Source: Chloroflexota bacterium
GTDB lineage: Bacteria; Chloroflexota; Anaerolineae; Aggregatilineales; Aggregatilineaceae
Direction of reading: 5' to 3'
Assembly (NCBI GenBank): GCA_012729765.1
Contig: JAAYCM010000075.1
Span: 1 to 64,000 of the forward strand
Length of the DNA stretch: 64,000 nucleotides
Shown: piece after piece, positions 1 to 7,999 of the stretch
How the letters are laid out: every line of letters begins with the position of its first letter
How positions within the stretch are numbered: the stretch's first letter is position 1
The notes under the pieces: model-generated
What the model saw: only the letters and a program-made list of their open reading frames with translations
Databases searched by the model: none
What the model was told of the DNA's origin: nothing
Made by a program: the position numbers and the translations under genes

Positions 1-174
1 ATCGCCGCCCCGGTTCGCCGTACCGGTCGCAAGTTGGCACGCCACTGGAGCTTATTTCGGGAAGGCTGGACCTGGTATCTCAAGTCCAGCCCTCCTCTCC
101 GAATTTAGTGTCGCCCCCTCAGCTCCGCGCAGCAGTGGAAGGGGCCGGGGATGGGGGGTGAAACGCGTGCCGCG
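1..174. other. intergenic, no gene seen
   Basis: No coding region is supported here. An 8-bp inverted repeat (GGCTGGAC at 64-71, GTCCAGCC at 84-91) is followed by a short pyrimidine stretch without a clear U-run. Positions 118-157 are a half copy of the dispersed GC-rich repeat described below. Confidence 0.6.
118..157 (+). repeat. half copy of the dispersed ~105-bp repeat
   Basis: Only the second half of the repeat is recognisable (CTCCGCGC, GGAAGGGGCCGGGG, ATGGGGGG). The first half, which contains TCCTAAATCC in intact copies, is missing or diverged. It lies just beyond the 3' end of the leftward SDR gene. Confidence 0.6.
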
Positions 175-966
175 CTACAGCGTGGTGCGGATCGAGCCGC
201 CTTCGACCGGGATCATCGCGCCGTGTACGTAGCCCGCCGCCGGGGAGCACAGGAATACCGCGACGTTGGCGAATTCTTCCGGCTCACCCATGCGGCCCAG
301 CGGCGCGCCTGCCGCCTGGCGCCCGATCGCTTCCTCGACCGTGATCCCTTGCCGCGCGGCCCGGTCGGTCATCAACTCGGTTACGCGCTCGGTGCGCGTC
401 CAGCCAGGCAGGATGCTGTTGACGCGAATCCCGTCCGGCCCCAGCTCGAACGCCAGCGATTTTGTCAGCCCGGCAACGGCCATCCGCACACTGTTGGAGA
501 GGATCAGGTTGTCGAGCGGCTGCTTGACCGAGACCGAGGTAATGGTCAGGATCGCGGCGCGGTCGCTCTGCTTGAGATAGGGCAGCGCCCCGCGAATAAG
601 CAGCACCGCGCTCATCACGTTGAGATGGAACGCCTTTTCCCACGCCTCAAGCGCCACCGTCTCGAACGAGCCAGGCGGCGGGCCGCCCGCGTTCGTAACC
701 AGAATGTCCAGACCGCCCAGGTGATGCACGGCCTGCTCGATCACGCGCGCCACGTCATCCGGCACGGTCAGATCGCCCGCCGCCGCAAACACGCGATTCC
801 CCGTCTCCTGGCCGATCGCGCTGGCCGTTGCTTCAAGCTCTGCCGCGTCGCGCCCGTTGACGACGACGCTGGCCCCTTCCCGGCTGAACTGCCGCGCTGT
901 CGCCCGGCCCAGTCCTCGGCTGCTGGCCGCGACCAGCACCCGCGCATCCTTCAAACCCAGGTCCAT
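175..966 (-). CDS. SDR-family oxidoreductase with degenerate catalytic motif
   Basis: A 263-residue classical-length short-chain dehydrogenase/reductase. The Rossmann start (SSRGLGRA near residues 15-22) and the NAG motif (92-94) are present, but the glycine motif begins AASS instead of TGxS. Where the active-site Tyr-x-x-x-Lys belongs there is Ser157 and Arg161. This matches the known beta-ketoacyl-ACP-reductase-like SDR subgroup that departs from the canonical tetrad. Substrate is unknown. The start at 966 is preferred over an in-frame start at 1002 because AGGGGGTG lies just upstream and the protein then begins like its family. It is the last gene of the leftward FHA operon, about 70 bp behind it. 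Confidence 0.85.
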   Translation of the reverse strand: MDLGLKDARVLVAASSRGLGRATARQFSREGASVVVNGRDAAELEATASAIGQETGNRVFAAAGDLTVPDDVARVIEQAVHHLGGLDILVTNAGGPPPGSFETVALEAWEKAFHLNVMSAVLLIRGALPYLKQSDRAAILTITSVSVKQPLDNLILSNSVRMAVAGLTKSLAFELGPDGIRVNSILPGWTRTERVTELMTDRAARQGITVEEAIGRQAAGAPLGRMGEPEEFANVAVFLCSPAAGYVHGAMIPVEGGSIRTTL

Positions 967-1037
967 AATTCGCTGCACCCCCTGTTCAGAAGTGGGATCC
1001 AACGGCGCGTCCGTCCCTCGAAGCGTGACCGCGCCGG

Positions 1038-1475
1038 TTATTCAAGTTCCAGTTTAAGCTGCACCTGCCCCACGCCGATCACGTCGCCGGACGAGATCAC
1101 GACCGGCTCGCGCACCGGGTCGCCGTTGAGCAGCGTGCCGTTGCTGCTGTTGCGGTCTTCCAGCCACCACTGCCCACCGCGCCAGATCACCAGCGCGTGC
1201 TCCTGGCTGCAATAGACGTCGTCGATCACGATCGTGTTGGTCGGCGCGCGGCCCAAGCTGGTCATCGGCAGCAGCGGATAGCTCGCGCCGCGCTCGGCGG
1301 CCTCGTCATCCGATGCGATGACCAGCAGCCGCCCCCGCCGCCGCCGGACGCCGGTCGCCACCTCAGCCGCCGCGCGATAGTCGCGCCACAGCACGGCGAA
1401 GACCGCACCCAGAAAGCCGAGCAAAATCAGGCCGGTCAGGATGCGCAGGGCCAGCAGCCAATATTCGGCACTCAC
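1038..1475 (-). CDS. membrane-anchored FHA-domain protein
   Basis: 145 residues. One N-terminal transmembrane helix (about residues 5-27) is followed by a basic stretch and a C-terminal FHA phosphothreonine-binding domain (about 60-145). Family landmarks are visible: LGR, SxEHA, and SSNGTLLNG, the NGTxxNG loop. The layout resembles FhaB/FipA-type partners of Ser/Thr kinases in the cell envelope. The GTG start overlaps the stop of the upstream FHA gene by 4 bp (GTGA), so the two are translationally coupled. No kinase or phosphatase gene of the PknB/PstP type is in the window. Confidence 0.85.
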   Translation of the reverse strand: MSAEYWLLALRILTGLILLGFLGAVFAVLWRDYRAAAEVATGVRRRRGRLLVIASDDEAAERGASYPLLPMTSLGRAPTNTIVIDDVYCSQEHALVIWRGGQWWLEDRNSSNGTLLNGDPVREPVVISSGDVIGVGQVQLKLELE

Positions 1476-2320
1476 CGCGCCTCCTCGTCGGGGGGCAGAT
1501 CGTCAAAATCAGTCCAGGCGTCCAGATCGGCGCTGGGGAACCCCACTGCCGTGTCTGAGAGGGGATGTGTGCCGGTCGAGATGCCGTCTTCGACCACGTA
1601 CACCAGCGGCACGCCCGCCAGCGAAATCACGTCGCCCGCGCGCAGCACGCACTCCGAGATACGCTGCTCGTTGACGAACGTCCCGCCCCGGCTGCCCAGG
1701 TCGTAGAGCACAAACTGTCCAAAACGCAGGCGAAGCTGGCAGTGCTGGCGGCTGACGCGCAGGTCTTCCAGCACGATCGTGTTGTCGCGCCGTCGCCCGA
1801 TGTTGATCACGGTCCGGTCGAGCGGGATATAGCGGTTGCCGTCCACCACCAGAAAGGCCGTCGGCAGCCGGGGTTGGTCGCGCTCCGGCCCGATCTCGCC
1901 GGGATCGAGCGGCGCGAACGCCTGCGTAGCCTGCCCGACCGAGGCGATATGCCCGGTTTCGATCAGGACGGTGTGCAGCGTCACCATGTCGTCGGACACA
2001 AGCGACACCCTGGGGATCGTGCTCAGCCGGAAACCGCTCTGCTGCGCCAGCGTCACCAGATGCTCGGCCAGCACCGCCGCCACATCGGGCTGTGCGTCGA
2101 GCAGCGCCGCGTAGTCTTCGGGATGCAGGTGCACCACGTACTTGTTCGGCGCGCTCAGCGTCCCATCCGAGCCGGGCAGCGCGTCGTCTTCCATCGCGTG
2201 CGCCAGCCGCAGCGCCACCTCGCGCGGGTGCAGCCGCCCGGCAAACAGCCGCGCGAATCCGCCCTCGACCATCGCCTGGATGCGTTCTTCAAACTGCGCC
2301 AGTTTCTTCTTGTTATTCAT
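1472..2320 (-). CDS. FhaA-type protein: DUF3662 plus FHA domain
   Basis: 282 residues. The N-terminal part (about 1-125: FEERIQAMVEGGFARLF and HPREVALRLAHAMED) matches the DUF3662/FhaA N-terminal domain. A C-terminal FHA domain (about 165-255) shows IGRRRDN, SRQHCQL and GSRGGTFVNEQRI. In actinobacteria FhaA binds phosphorylated cell-wall proteins. Here a role in phosphothreonine signalling is inferred from domains and from the second FHA gene that overlaps it. It is the first gene of a leftward three-gene unit (FhaA, FHA-TM, SDR). Confidence 0.9.
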   Translation of the reverse strand: MNNKKKLAQFEERIQAMVEGGFARLFAGRLHPREVALRLAHAMEDDALPGSDGTLSAPNKYVVHLHPEDYAALLDAQPDVAAVLAEHLVTLAQQSGFRLSTIPRVSLVSDDMVTLHTVLIETGHIASVGQATQAFAPLDPGEIGPERDQPRLPTAFLVVDGNRYIPLDRTVINIGRRRDNTIVLEDLRVSRQHCQLRLRFGQFVLYDLGSRGGTFVNEQRISECVLRAGDVISLAGVPLVYVVEDGISTGTHPLSDTAVGFPSADLDAWTDFDDLPPDEEAR

Positions 2321-2484
2321 GTGGCGAATTATAACAGGCGAATGCCCGCAAGCTACACCCAGTCAGCCAGCCGTATCGCAGTCGTGGGGCGGCCCGGCAC
2401 GCGGCGGGGGCATGATCGGCGCGCATACCCCCGCCCCGGATTCGGTCGAATGCCCGGCCTGCCGCTAGCAGTTGCTCCGCACGT

Positions 2485-2592
2485 CCCCCCATCCCCCACC
2501 CCCTTCCCCCACACCGTCGCGGAGGGAAGGGGAGAAGAGCGGCAACCTGGAAGTCCTTCCCACCTTGTGAGGGAAGGATTTAGGATGGGGGG
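2485..2592 (-). repeat. dispersed ~105-bp repeat, copy 1 (reverse)
   Basis: Bounded by CCCCCCATCC and GGATGGGGGG; internal arms are CCCTTCCCCCACACC and GTGAGGGAAGGATTTAGG. On the minus strand it reads in the 'forward' sense used here (CCCCCATCCTAAATCC first). It fills much of the 319-bp gene-free stretch between the M23 gene and the FhaA gene. Nothing else was recognised in that stretch. Confidence 0.85.
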
Positions 2593-2639
2593 TAGGCATC
2601 GCTTCACCTGCTTCAGCGTTCCGAAATGCACATCCCACG

Positions 2640-4475
2640 CTAGCGATCAGTCGGGCGGTGCCGGCGCGTGAAGTCCAGCGGATCGACGTAGTTCGCCAGC
2701 AGGTTGTCGCGGTTGAGCTTGGGCCAGTGCCAGGGCTGGCTCGCCAGGATCGTCGTCGGGCTGAGATCGTAATGCAGGTGATAGGGGAACAGCCCGCTGG
2801 CGTTGCCGACTTTCGAAATCTGCTGGCCGCGCACCACCCGATCGCCCACCTTGACGCGCAGGTCTTCGATGTGCGCGTAACGCGCATACATCACCTGCCC
2901 GGTCGAGATCAGGGGATCGTGGCGGACGACGATCACGTTGCCCCAGCCGGAAAGGTGATCGGCAAACGTGACCACACCCGACGCCGCCGCATAGACCGGC
3001 GAATGCGCGTCGGCGTCCCAGTACGGCTCGTTCAGGTTGAGATCGGACCCGGTGTGATAGGCCTCGCCGGTCGTGCCGATGCGGTAGCGCCGCGCAAACC
3101 CGGTCGCGTCGAACCACTTGCCCGGCCACATATCGTCTGCCTGGCGCTCGGCTGCGGTCCCCACCGGCGCGTCGTAGCCATCGGCCAGATACTTATCGGT
3201 CGGCACGATCCCGACGATCTGCCGCCAGCGTACCGCGTCGAAGGCGATCTCCTTGCCATCCTCGCCGGTCAGATCGTTGAGAAATACCACCGCTGCCCGC
3301 GAGTCGTTGGCGTCGAACTGGAACACGCCGAGCGGCACCCAGACGTTGTAATAGGTGGACTGGCGGACCGGAATCTCCAGCTCGCCGGTGCTGCCCAGCA
3401 CGCCGTGCAGCTTATAGCGCGCGCGGTCGGTCGTGCCGTGGCGCGACGGAACGAAGGCCGACACCTCGTACCATCCGCTCGCCACAAGCTGCGGGTCCCA
3501 GCGCGCCCACACCTGGCTCGACGTGCGCTCGGTGCGCTTATACTTCACATTCCAGCCCCACGTGCCGCGAAATGTTTGCAGCAGATTGGCCGGATTCTGC
3601 CCGCCAAACGCCCCGTCACGATACTGGGGGCTGTCCGGCGTCACCACGATCTCGATCCCATAGCGGCCCTGGCCGGGCGGCGGTGGGGGTGGCTCGGTGC
3701 CGCCGCCGGGAGTTATCGGCTCGTTGACCACCGGGAACTGGACCGGGCCGATCACGCCGAGCCGCCACCAGCTAATGCCGGTCGCCTTATATTCGTCGAG
3801 CACCAGGTCGTGCGCCAGCGCCATCTCGTCGCGTGGGGCCGAGCCGGGCAGCACGGGGAACACCGGCAGGCCGTAATCGCGCCAGGTGTTGAACCCTTCG
3901 GCCAGCACCTCGCGCACGGGGCGCTGGAACGTCTCCCAATAGAGCTGCAAGTGCACGCTGTTGACAAACGGTCGCCATTCTTCGGGGTAAATCCGGGGCT
4001 TATGCTGCGGGCGCGGATCGACCGCCATGGCGATATGGAAGCGCCCGCCCACCCCGCGCCGGATGCGCGTCATCAGCGGGCGAACCGGCTCGGGCCCCAC
4101 CGTCCAAAAGCCGGAATACGGCTCGACATCCAGCACCATCGAGCGGACGCCGGGCCGGTTGCAGACCTCGATAATCCGGTCGGCCTCGGCTTCGACATTG
4201 CGCCCCTTGACGACGGCCCAGGCGTGAAACTCCATGCCGTTCGCTTCAAGAATGCGCACCCATTTATCGACACTCGCCACACCGTCGATCGCCAGATCAC
4301 GGTCAGTATCGAATTCACCCTGCCAGTTCGTGCCGTCGCTGGTCTTGACCCAGATCTGCTTGACGTTGGGTGCCCAGGTCTTGATCGTCCGTACCAGGTC
4401 CTCAATCGTCTCTTCGGCAAGCGAATTGCCTTTCCAATGCCAGACCCCGATCTTACCGTCGTAAGGCGTCGCCAT
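2640..4475 (-). CDS. multidomain M23 metallopeptidase with GH-like and golvesin-like domains
   Basis: 611 residues in three parts. Residues 1-250 look like a TIM-barrel glycoside-hydrolase-type domain (IGVWHWKGN start; WVKTSDG; MVLDVEPYSGFW). A proline-rich linker (PGGGTEPPPPPPGQG) follows. Residues 270-415 resemble the golvesin/Xly carbohydrate-binding domain. Residues 465-600 are a LytM/M23 peptidase with both zinc motifs intact: H474-x3-D478 and H566-x-H568. It should cut peptidoglycan cross-bridges, but no classical signal peptide is visible at the N-terminus, so export is unclear. AAAGGAG lies before the ATG. A leftward promoter is seen at 4541-4569. Confidence 0.85.
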   Translation of the reverse strand: MATPYDGKIGVWHWKGNSLAEETIEDLVRTIKTWAPNVKQIWVKTSDGTNWQGEFDTDRDLAIDGVASVDKWVRILEANGMEFHAWAVVKGRNVEAEADRIIEVCNRPGVRSMVLDVEPYSGFWTVGPEPVRPLMTRIRRGVGGRFHIAMAVDPRPQHKPRIYPEEWRPFVNSVHLQLYWETFQRPVREVLAEGFNTWRDYGLPVFPVLPGSAPRDEMALAHDLVLDEYKATGISWWRLGVIGPVQFPVVNEPITPGGGTEPPPPPPGQGRYGIEIVVTPDSPQYRDGAFGGQNPANLLQTFRGTWGWNVKYKRTERTSSQVWARWDPQLVASGWYEVSAFVPSRHGTTDRARYKLHGVLGSTGELEIPVRQSTYYNVWVPLGVFQFDANDSRAAVVFLNDLTGEDGKEIAFDAVRWRQIVGIVPTDKYLADGYDAPVGTAAERQADDMWPGKWFDATGFARRYRIGTTGEAYHTGSDLNLNEPYWDADAHSPVYAAASGVVTFADHLSGWGNVIVVRHDPLISTGQVMYARYAHIEDLRVKVGDRVVRGQQISKVGNASGLFPYHLHYDLSPTTILASQPWHWPKLNRDNLLANYVDPLDFTRRHRPTDR

Positions 4476-4540
4476 TCCACCTGCTCCTTTGGCTTAACTG
4501 AGCTATTTAGAGTGCTGCCGCGTAAGTCCTCTGTTAAAGC

Positions 4541-4569
4541 ATACTAGTACGGAACTCTCAAAATGACAA
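4541..4569 (-). promoter_or_regulatory. promoter for the M23 peptidase gene
   Basis: On the minus strand TTGTCA (4569-4564) and TAGTAT (4546-4541) are separated by 17 bp, giving a leader of about 60 nt. The -10 matches the consensus at 4 of 6 positions. Confidence 0.5.
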
Positions 4570-4589
4570 AATCACTGTGGGCCCAAAGT

Positions 4590-4612
4590 AAAAAGCGCCC
4601 GATAATGGGCGC
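4590..4612 (-). terminator. intrinsic terminator
   Basis: On the minus strand GCGCCC, loop ATTATC, GGGCGC is followed directly by TTTTT. It ends the transcript of the hypothetical gene at 4676-5119, about 60 bp after its stop. Confidence 0.85.
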
Positions 4613-4675
4613 GTGATGAAATCAGCTTGGGGCCTGCAAATAAGTCAGGCTGTAATGCCGGGGTAATGCGTCAAA

Positions 4676-5119
4676 CTACCGGGCGGTGCGCTTCCATTCG
4701 CGGCCTTCCCAGCCAACCGGATAGAGTCCTTCGTCGAGCAAGGTCCACAACAGCCGCGCGTCCTGCTCGGCGAACCAGACCGTCCACATCCCGCCGCTCG
4801 TCCAGCCAACCATCGCGTACAGGCCGTTCTGATCTTCGCGCACCGCCTCGACGTGGGTCGTTACGGTGAACGGGAGCGAGCTGCGCAGTGGCGCCGTTGC
4901 CGCCAGGGCGGTCACCGTCTGGGCCTGTTCCGGATAGAGCAGCGCCGTCAGCTTGAACCACAGCACGTGCGCGGCCCGTACAGAAAGGAGCTGCATCCAC
5001 ACCTGGCCGCTTTCCTCGGTGCCTTCCACACGCACCACTACATCGCTTTCACGAAAAGAGACGGTCAGGTTGGTGCAGAACCCGTACTCTTCCTGTATGG
5101 ACCGTGTAGTATTGTCCAT
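4676..5119 (-). CDS. hypothetical protein
   Basis: 147 residues, no recognised domain, no signal peptide and no membrane segment. The C-terminal half is rich in Trp and aromatic residues (GLYAMVGWTSGGMWTVWFAE). An upstream in-frame start at 5140 would add seven residues, but AAAGGA sits 8 bp before the ATG at 5119, so that start is preferred. It is transcribed alone: a promoter lies at 5232-5260 and an intrinsic terminator follows at 4590-4612. Function unknown. Confidence 0.7.
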   Translation of the reverse strand: MDNTTRSIQEEYGFCTNLTVSFRESDVVVRVEGTEESGQVWMQLLSVRAAHVLWFKLTALLYPEQAQTVTALAATAPLRSSLPFTVTTHVEAVREDQNGLYAMVGWTSGGMWTVWFAEQDARLLWTLLDEGLYPVGWEGREWKRTAR

Positions 5120-5231
5120 AATCGATGTCCTTTCGCGCACCCTAGTTCATAATCGGTACGTGGTCATCACCACGTCCTGTCCGCGCTCAGTTTGGTGCAG
5201 CGCTTCCGCCCACACGGTTCCTTTAGACTTC

Positions 5232-5260
5232 AGTATAAGAAGCCTGTTACTGGAAATCAA
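5232..5260 (-). promoter_or_regulatory. promoter for the 4676-5119 gene
   Basis: Minus-strand TTGATT (5260-5255) and TATACT (5237-5232) with a 17-bp spacer, about 110 bp upstream of the start codon. Confidence 0.6.
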
Positions 5261-5381
5261 TCCTTCTGAACAAACCTTTAGAAGATTTTTAACAATTTTG
5301 AACATAACCGCGCCCTAAAACGAGTATAAATTTAACAGCCAACAGTCACCCATCCTTGCACAATTGAGGCTGGTACGTGAG

Positions 5382-5387
5382 TATAAT
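5382..5387 (+). promoter_or_regulatory. -10 element for the PPC-domain gene
   Basis: A perfect TATAAT 38 bp before the TTG start at 5426. No well-spaced -35 hexamer is visible (TTGCAC at 5356-5361 is 20 bp away). Confidence 0.45.
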
Positions 5388-5425
5388 CCGATACAGGTGG
5401 GATTGGCGAGAAAAGGAAAGGGCCG

Positions 5426-6502
5426 TTGAAAAAGCAGTTTATGTTTGCCCTGCTGGGGACGTTGTGCCTGGTTCTGCTCGGATCGCGCGCCAGCGCCGCA
5501 CCGCCTGGCCAGCAGCCCGACCGGCTTGTCTATGGTGACGAGCGCCAGGGGCATCTGAGCCTGGCTCACCCCCAGGATGAATGGCACTTCAGCGGGCGCG
5601 CGGGCGACCTGATCCTGATCGATATGCAGGCCGCCAGCCCTGAGCCGTTCGACACCTATCTGACCCTCGCGCAGGTTGGCGGGGATGTGCTTGCCAGCGA
5701 CGACGACGGCGGCTCCGGTCTGAACGCGCGGCTCGGCCCCTACCGCCTGCCCCACGACGGCGACTATCGCATCACCGCATCCAGCTACAGCGGCGCGGGC
5801 CGCTACACGCTGACGCTGGTCCGGCTCAATGACGCGCCGCGCCTGACGCCTGATCAGCCCATGCGCGGCAGAGTCAACAGCGCCCATCGGCACGACTTCT
5901 ATCTCTGGCGCAGCGATGCCCCGGACGGCAGGCTGCACCGCCTCTCTGCCATGCCGACCGGCAGCGCGCTCGACAGCCCCACCCTGGATATCTACGGGCC
6001 GGACGGGTATATCGCGGGGGCCGGATCGCAGGCGGGCGGCGTGCTCGATCCGATCATCACCATGCCGGGCGAGCTGTACCTGATCGTCGTGGGCTGGGAT
6101 CCGTTGGGGCCGGGCGGCCCCTACGAGCTGCGGCTCGAAGAATCGGCGGTCGCGCTGCTCGAGGACGGTCTGACCCAGATTGGCCGCCTCGACGCCAACC
6201 AGATCGCGCAGCGGCACCTGTTCCAGGCCAACGCCGGAGAGACGGTCCGCCTGACGATTGCCGTTACACGCGGCGACCTGACGCCCGTGCTCACCGTGCG
6301 CCACACCGTCAGCGATCAGGCGTTGTTCACCAGCCAGAGCCAGTCGGTCACGACGCTGTCGGTCACCCTGGTGATCCCCGAAAGCGGCCTGTATGCCGCC
6401 GACATCCGCGACGACGCCGGACTGCACGCCGGAGCCTATACCATCACCTTCCACCGTATGCAGCCAGCCGGACAAAAACAGGCGCTCCGGTTGTCCCAGT
6501 AG
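5426..6502 (+). CDS. secreted PPC-domain protein
   Basis: 358 residues. A signal peptide is clear (MKKQFMFALLGTLCLVLLG, cleavage near ASA-AP at about residue 25). The mature part is made of about three bacterial pre-peptidase C-terminal (PPC) beta-sandwich domains, with the family pattern LxxPxDEWHFSGRAGDLILI, PFDTYLTL and LASDDDGG. No catalytic domain is attached, so it is probably an extracellular binding or structural protein. The TTG start is chosen because AGGAAAGG precedes it and the signal peptide begins there. A CAGGCGCT/AGCGCCTG hairpin (6479-6508) straddles the stop codon. Confidence 0.8.
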   Translation: MKKQFMFALLGTLCLVLLGSRASAAPPGQQPDRLVYGDERQGHLSLAHPQDEWHFSGRAGDLILIDMQAASPEPFDTYLTLAQVGGDVLASDDDGGSGLNARLGPYRLPHDGDYRITASSYSGAGRYTLTLVRLNDAPRLTPDQPMRGRVNSAHRHDFYLWRSDAPDGRLHRLSAMPTGSALDSPTLDIYGPDGYIAGAGSQAGGVLDPIITMPGELYLIVVGWDPLGPGGPYELRLEESAVALLEDGLTQIGRLDANQIAQRHLFQANAGETVRLTIAVTRGDLTPVLTVRHTVSDQALFTSQSQSVTTLSVTLVIPESGLYAADIRDDAGLHAGAYTITFHRMQPAGQKQALRLSQ

Positions 6503-6508
6503 CGCCTG
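6479..6508. terminator. hairpin over the stop codon, possible terminator
   Basis: An 8-bp perfect stem (CAGGCGCT 6479-6486, AGCGCCTG 6501-6508). On the plus strand no U-run follows; on the minus strand TTTTTG follows the stem, so it would work better against leftward transcription. Its role is uncertain. Confidence 0.35.
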
Positions 6509-6620
6509 CCCACTCTCCTACCGTCCGGTTGAAACTCTTTATATCATATTTGTAATATTGGCTTATAATGGAATAGATAAAACATGCCCCGATCTTGAAA
6601 TTTTAATAAGGGGGTAGTCA

Positions 6621-7247
6621 ATGGCACGCTGCTACTACTGCTCATCCGAAGCCGTTGTTGCACAATGTTCTGGCTACGAAGCTGACTGTGGGCGGTTTTA
6701 CTGCGCAACGCACGCGGTTCGCGGGCTATGCCAGGAATGCGGAATGGAGAAGCTACATGCAAAAGCGCGAGAATTGATCCTTGAAGATTACTTAGCCAAA
6801 GCGAAAGAGATACACAAACAGGACACTAAGAAATGGCTTCGTTTCTACTCCGGGTGCATATTTATTTTTCTCCCGTGGATACTTTTTCTTCAGCTTCTAA
6901 ACAATACTTTTGGCAAAAGAAATGAGTATGGAGAAATCTCAGCACCACCCGGAGTCATAATTTTGGCAATTATCAGCATTGGTCTTTTAATCTATTTCGC
7001 CTGGAAACCTCGGGTATGGAGAAAACGCGCGATCGCTCAGGTTGAATTTACTAGGCCAGGGTTCAAGGAATTTGTCCGGCAAAATGAACATGAGATAGGA
7101 ACACCTCTGCCCAAGAAGATTACTAACGTAGCAGTTTGGGCAGTATTTGGAATAATTCTACTCGCTGTGATGGCGCTGGGAGAATCGGCTTCTGAGAGCC
7201 AGCCTGACCGCGATATCCGCGATATCAAGAATAGGTTGGGAATGTAG
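6621..7247 (+). CDS. AT-rich zinc-binding membrane protein
   Basis: 208 residues, not recognised as a known family. The N-terminus is a compact Cys/His cluster (CYYC, C at about 16, C23, CATH, CQEC within the first 42 residues) that looks like a B-box/AN1-like zinc-binding fold. It is followed by a charged helix and three hydrophobic segments (about 73-92, 107-126, 165-183). The gene is clearly poorer in GC than all its neighbours, with AT-rich flanks, which suggests recent acquisition. TATAAT at 6564-6569 and an AGGGGG ribosome site precede the ATG. Confidence 0.65.
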   Translation: MARCYYCSSEAVVAQCSGYEADCGRFYCATHAVRGLCQECGMEKLHAKARELILEDYLAKAKEIHKQDTKKWLRFYSGCIFIFLPWILFLQLLNNTFGKRNEYGEISAPPGVIILAIISIGLLIYFAWKPRVWRKRAIAQVEFTRPGFKEFVRQNEHEIGTPLPKKITNVAVWAVFGIILLAVMALGESASESQPDRDIRDIKNRLGM

Positions 7248-7265
7248 CACGCATGTCATAGTACT

Positions 7266-7302
7266 AAAAAACAGCCTTGCCGCTCAAGGAACAACAAGGC
7301 TG
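7266..7302 (-). terminator. intrinsic terminator of the sufT-like gene
   Basis: Minus strand CAGCCTTG, 15-nt loop, CAAGGCTG and then TTTTTT, 20 bp beyond the stop at 7322. Confidence 0.85.
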
Positions 7303-7321
7303 CATACCTACAGCAGTTGGG

Positions 7322-7690
7322 TTAGAACAGGCCCCAGTCGCTCAGCACGCCGTCTTCGGCCATCGACGGATCCCACATCTCCATCCCGACCTCGATCGTG
7401 GTCGGCAGCCCGGAAGCCTGCTGCGCCATCCCGCGCGAGGCTTCGAGAAGCTGCGGCGCGTAGGGGCAGAACGGCGTGGTCATGATCATCACCAGGTGCA
7501 CGCGGTCTTCATGGATATCCAGCTCGCGCACCAGCCCCAGCTCGACCACGTTCAGCCCGATCTCCGGATCGATCACCTGGCGCAGCCCCTTGTAGACGCG
7601 CGCTTCCATCTCTTCGCGCCACGACGCCCCGCCCGGAGCATTTTCGCTATCGCCGCTGGTGTTCGGCGTATTCTGCATCTCGTCCGACAT
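7322..7690 (-). CDS. SufT-like Fe-S assembly factor (DUF59/MIP18 family)
   Basis: 122 residues of the MIP18/DUF59 family, which helps iron-sulfur cluster maturation. The family signature DPEIGLNVVELGLV and a later TTPFCP with the conserved cysteine are present. The N-terminal 25 residues are a Ser/Asn/Gly-rich tail. The start at 7690 is preferred over 7732 because AGGAAGGA is placed 8 bp before it. It is divergent from the sufCBD operon, sharing the 309-bp spacer. The co-location supports a role with Suf. Confidence 0.85.
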   Translation of the reverse strand: MSDEMQNTPNTSGDSENAPGGASWREEMEARVYKGLRQVIDPEIGLNVVELGLVRELDIHEDRVHLVMIMTTPFCPYAPQLLEASRGMAQQASGLPTTIEVGMEMWDPSMAEDGVLSDWGLF

Positions 7691-7848
7691 TCGGTTAATC
7701 CTTCCTACTCGCTTGCTATAGCTCGCTGGCAAGCGCCAGCCACACGGCTAAAATAGTGTTGCTGCTGCCCTCATGATACCACGTCAAATCCAAATTACAG
7801 GCCATTTTCTAGAATTATAATGATTTTATTAGATAAATTTCTACTTTA

Positions 7849-7878
7849 TTGACACCCCCTGAGGCCGAGTGTTATACT
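7849..7878 (+). promoter_or_regulatory. promoter of sufCBD
   Basis: TTGACA (7849-7854) and TATACT (7873-7878) with an 18-bp spacer: the best consensus promoter in the window. Predicted start near 7885 gives a leader of about 115 nt. Confidence 0.8.
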
Positions 7879-7916
7879 TATCACAAGACATTATTGCAAA
7901 AGATTCTCATTTAGGG

Positions 7917-7956
7917 CAAAATCTGGTACGGAGCTTGAAACCGGCGCCAGATTTTG
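7917..7956 (+). promoter_or_regulatory. hairpin in the sufCBD leader
   Basis: A perfect 10-bp inverted repeat (CAAAATCTGG 7917-7926, CCAGATTTTG 7947-7956) with a 20-nt loop, entirely within the predicted 5' leader. The 3' arm ends in UUUUG, so it could act as a weak terminator/attenuator or as a protein-binding site. It matches no riboswitch class I can name. Confidence 0.5.
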
Positions 7957-7999
7957 TTATGGCACCGACCTAAGTAACGAGAGAGGGAAAACCACAACG

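Larger units (their letters stand above)
5120..5425. other. divergent intergenic region (306 bp)
   Basis: It holds two divergent promoters (described separately) and an AT-rich stretch at about 5225-5340, unusual for this GC-rich window. No open reading frame or repeat element was recognised. Confidence 0.6.

Noticed and set aside
151-1215. Plus-strand open frame of 354 codons
   Set aside because: It is antisense to both the SDR and the FHA gene, which have family motifs; composition is Arg/Gln/His-rich.
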